Part shown: positions 5,868-6,400 of the stretch, in pieces
Layout of the letters: every line of letters starts with the position of its first letter
Numbering within the stretch: the first letter of the stretch is position 1
Assembly (NCBI GenBank): GCA_031272615.1
Contig: JAISTL010000324.1
Span: forward strand, 1-6,400
Reading direction: 5' to 3'
From: Methylobacteriaceae bacterium
Lineage (GTDB): Bacteria > Pseudomonadota > Alphaproteobacteria > Rhizobiales > Beijerinckiaceae
DNA length: 6,400 nucleotides
The notes under the pieces: model-generated
What the model was told of the DNA's origin: nothing
Databases searched by the model: none
What the model saw: the letters and a program-made list of their open reading frames with translations, nothing else
Made by a program: the position numbers and the translations under genes

Positions 5868-6400
5868 TCAGTATTTGCCCTGGAGACCGATGGAGATGGA
5901 GTAGGACTTGTTCTGCATCCCGCCGGAATTTCCCAAGGCTTGATCCCACACCAGGGTTTCTGTATCAACTATGAACATCGGCCCCTTGAGATCCTTGTAG
6001 ACGGTGTAGGAGCCCTCGATGAACGCCTTGACATGCTCGGTGAAATAGTATCCCATGGAACCTTCGAGGGAATAGAACGTACCGTTATAGCCGCGGTCGA
6101 TGAAATCCAGACCGCGCAGAAAATGGCTGTCGTAAACCTTGGATTTGACGGCGGGACCATATTTGACCCGGGCGCCGAATTCTAAACCACCATAATTGGC
6201 TTCCGCGGCAAGCCCGAGGAAGGGGGCATAAAACATCTGTTTGTAGCCGATGCCGGCGACGCCGGGATCGAAATAGCCGGTATCACCATAATAATCGTAG
6301 GTGCCGCCGCGCGCCGTCCAACTGTAGCGGCTTTGGCGATACCCCATGAGCAATCCGCCGCGGGCATTGGAATCCCTCAGTACCCAACCTTTCAGGATGA
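5868..6400 (-). CDS. Omptin family outer membrane aspartyl protease, C-terminal part (5' end outside window)
   Basis: The minus-strand frame is open from the right edge to a TGA at 5870-5868, giving 176 residues. This is about 60 percent of a typical mature omptin of roughly 290-300 residues. The visible order matches OmpT/Pla-type proteins: KGWVL, then MGYRQSRYSWTARGGTYDY, GIGYKQMFYAPFLGL, GLEFGARVKYG, the YDSH site, MGYYFTEHVKAFIEGSYTVY, and a final strand ending SIGLQGKY. Alternating hydrophobic/polar strands and a C-terminal aromatic residue (Tyr) fit an outer membrane beta barrel. Omptins cleave proteins at the cell surface, classically between basic residues, and use an Asp-His pair (Asp210/His212 in OmpT) plus an Asp-Asp pair. 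The Asp-x-His pair is present here (Asp at 6129-6131, His at 6123-6125), with Ser between them where OmpT has Glu. The Asp-Asp pair would lie beyond the window. The TTG and ATG near 6347-6353 are internal codons, not starts, because homology continues upstream. The gene faces the Aas-like gene and is not co-transcribed with it. Confidence 0.88.
   Translation of the reverse strand, partial: ILKGWVLRDSNARGGLLMGYRQSRYSWTARGGTYDYYGDTGYFDPGVAGIGYKQMFYAPFLGLAAEANYGGLEFGARVKYGPAVKSKVYDSHFLRGLDFIDRGYNGTFYSLEGSMGYYFTEHVKAFIEGSYTVYKDLKGPMFIVDTETLVWDQALGNSGGMQNKSYSISIGLQGKY

Noticed and set aside
4847..5968. 373-codon open frame on the minus strand spanning the end of the Aas-like gene and part of the omptin gene.
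   Set aside because: It overlaps two well-supported genes in other frames and has no family features.

Overview
The window looks like chromosomal DNA from a fairly GC-rich Gram-negative bacterium, most likely an alphaproteobacterium. This rests on three things: the style of the proteins, a fused lysophospholipid transporter/acyltransferase/acyl-ACP synthetase, and an omptin-type outer membrane protease, which requires an outer membrane. The assignment is by family recognition only. No rRNA or other marker gene is present.

Layout, left to right. (1) Positions 2-490 (+) hold the C-terminal 162 residues of a larger protein whose start lies outside the window. A strong intrinsic terminator at 514-548 closes this unit. 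(2) Positions 638-1516 (+) encode a LOG-family (TIGR00730-type) nucleotide-binding protein that stands alone. (3) Positions 1517-1831 are non-coding. The left two thirds hold nothing I can support. The right end holds a compact regulatory module: two identical 19-bp palindromes exactly 50 bp apart. A sigma70-like -35 lies between them, and the second copy overlaps the -10 and the probable transcription start. (4) Positions 1832-2314 (+) encode an unrecognised 160-residue protein with about four membrane segments. After an 84-bp gap without a terminator comes (5) a 1138-residue fusion at 2399-5815 (+), joining an LplT-like MFS transporter, a PlsC-type acyltransferase and an Aas-type AMP-forming acyl-ACP synthetase. 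(6) Convergent to it, at 5868-6400 (-), is the C-terminal 60 percent or so of an omptin protease, cut by the right edge.

How the genes fit together: the membrane protein and the fusion probably form one operon under a dimeric repressor, TetR-like by operator shape, whose gene is not in the window. The fusion carries every activity needed to bring lysophospholipid inward, activate a fatty acid and re-acylate it, so the operon is best read as a regulated membrane-lipid repair or salvage unit with one uncharacterised membrane partner. The omptin also works at the cell envelope but is transcribed separately, and no functional link is shown. I saw no mobile elements, CRISPR arrays, tRNA or rRNA genes. 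The most noteworthy item is the paired-operator promoter and the unknown membrane protein it controls.
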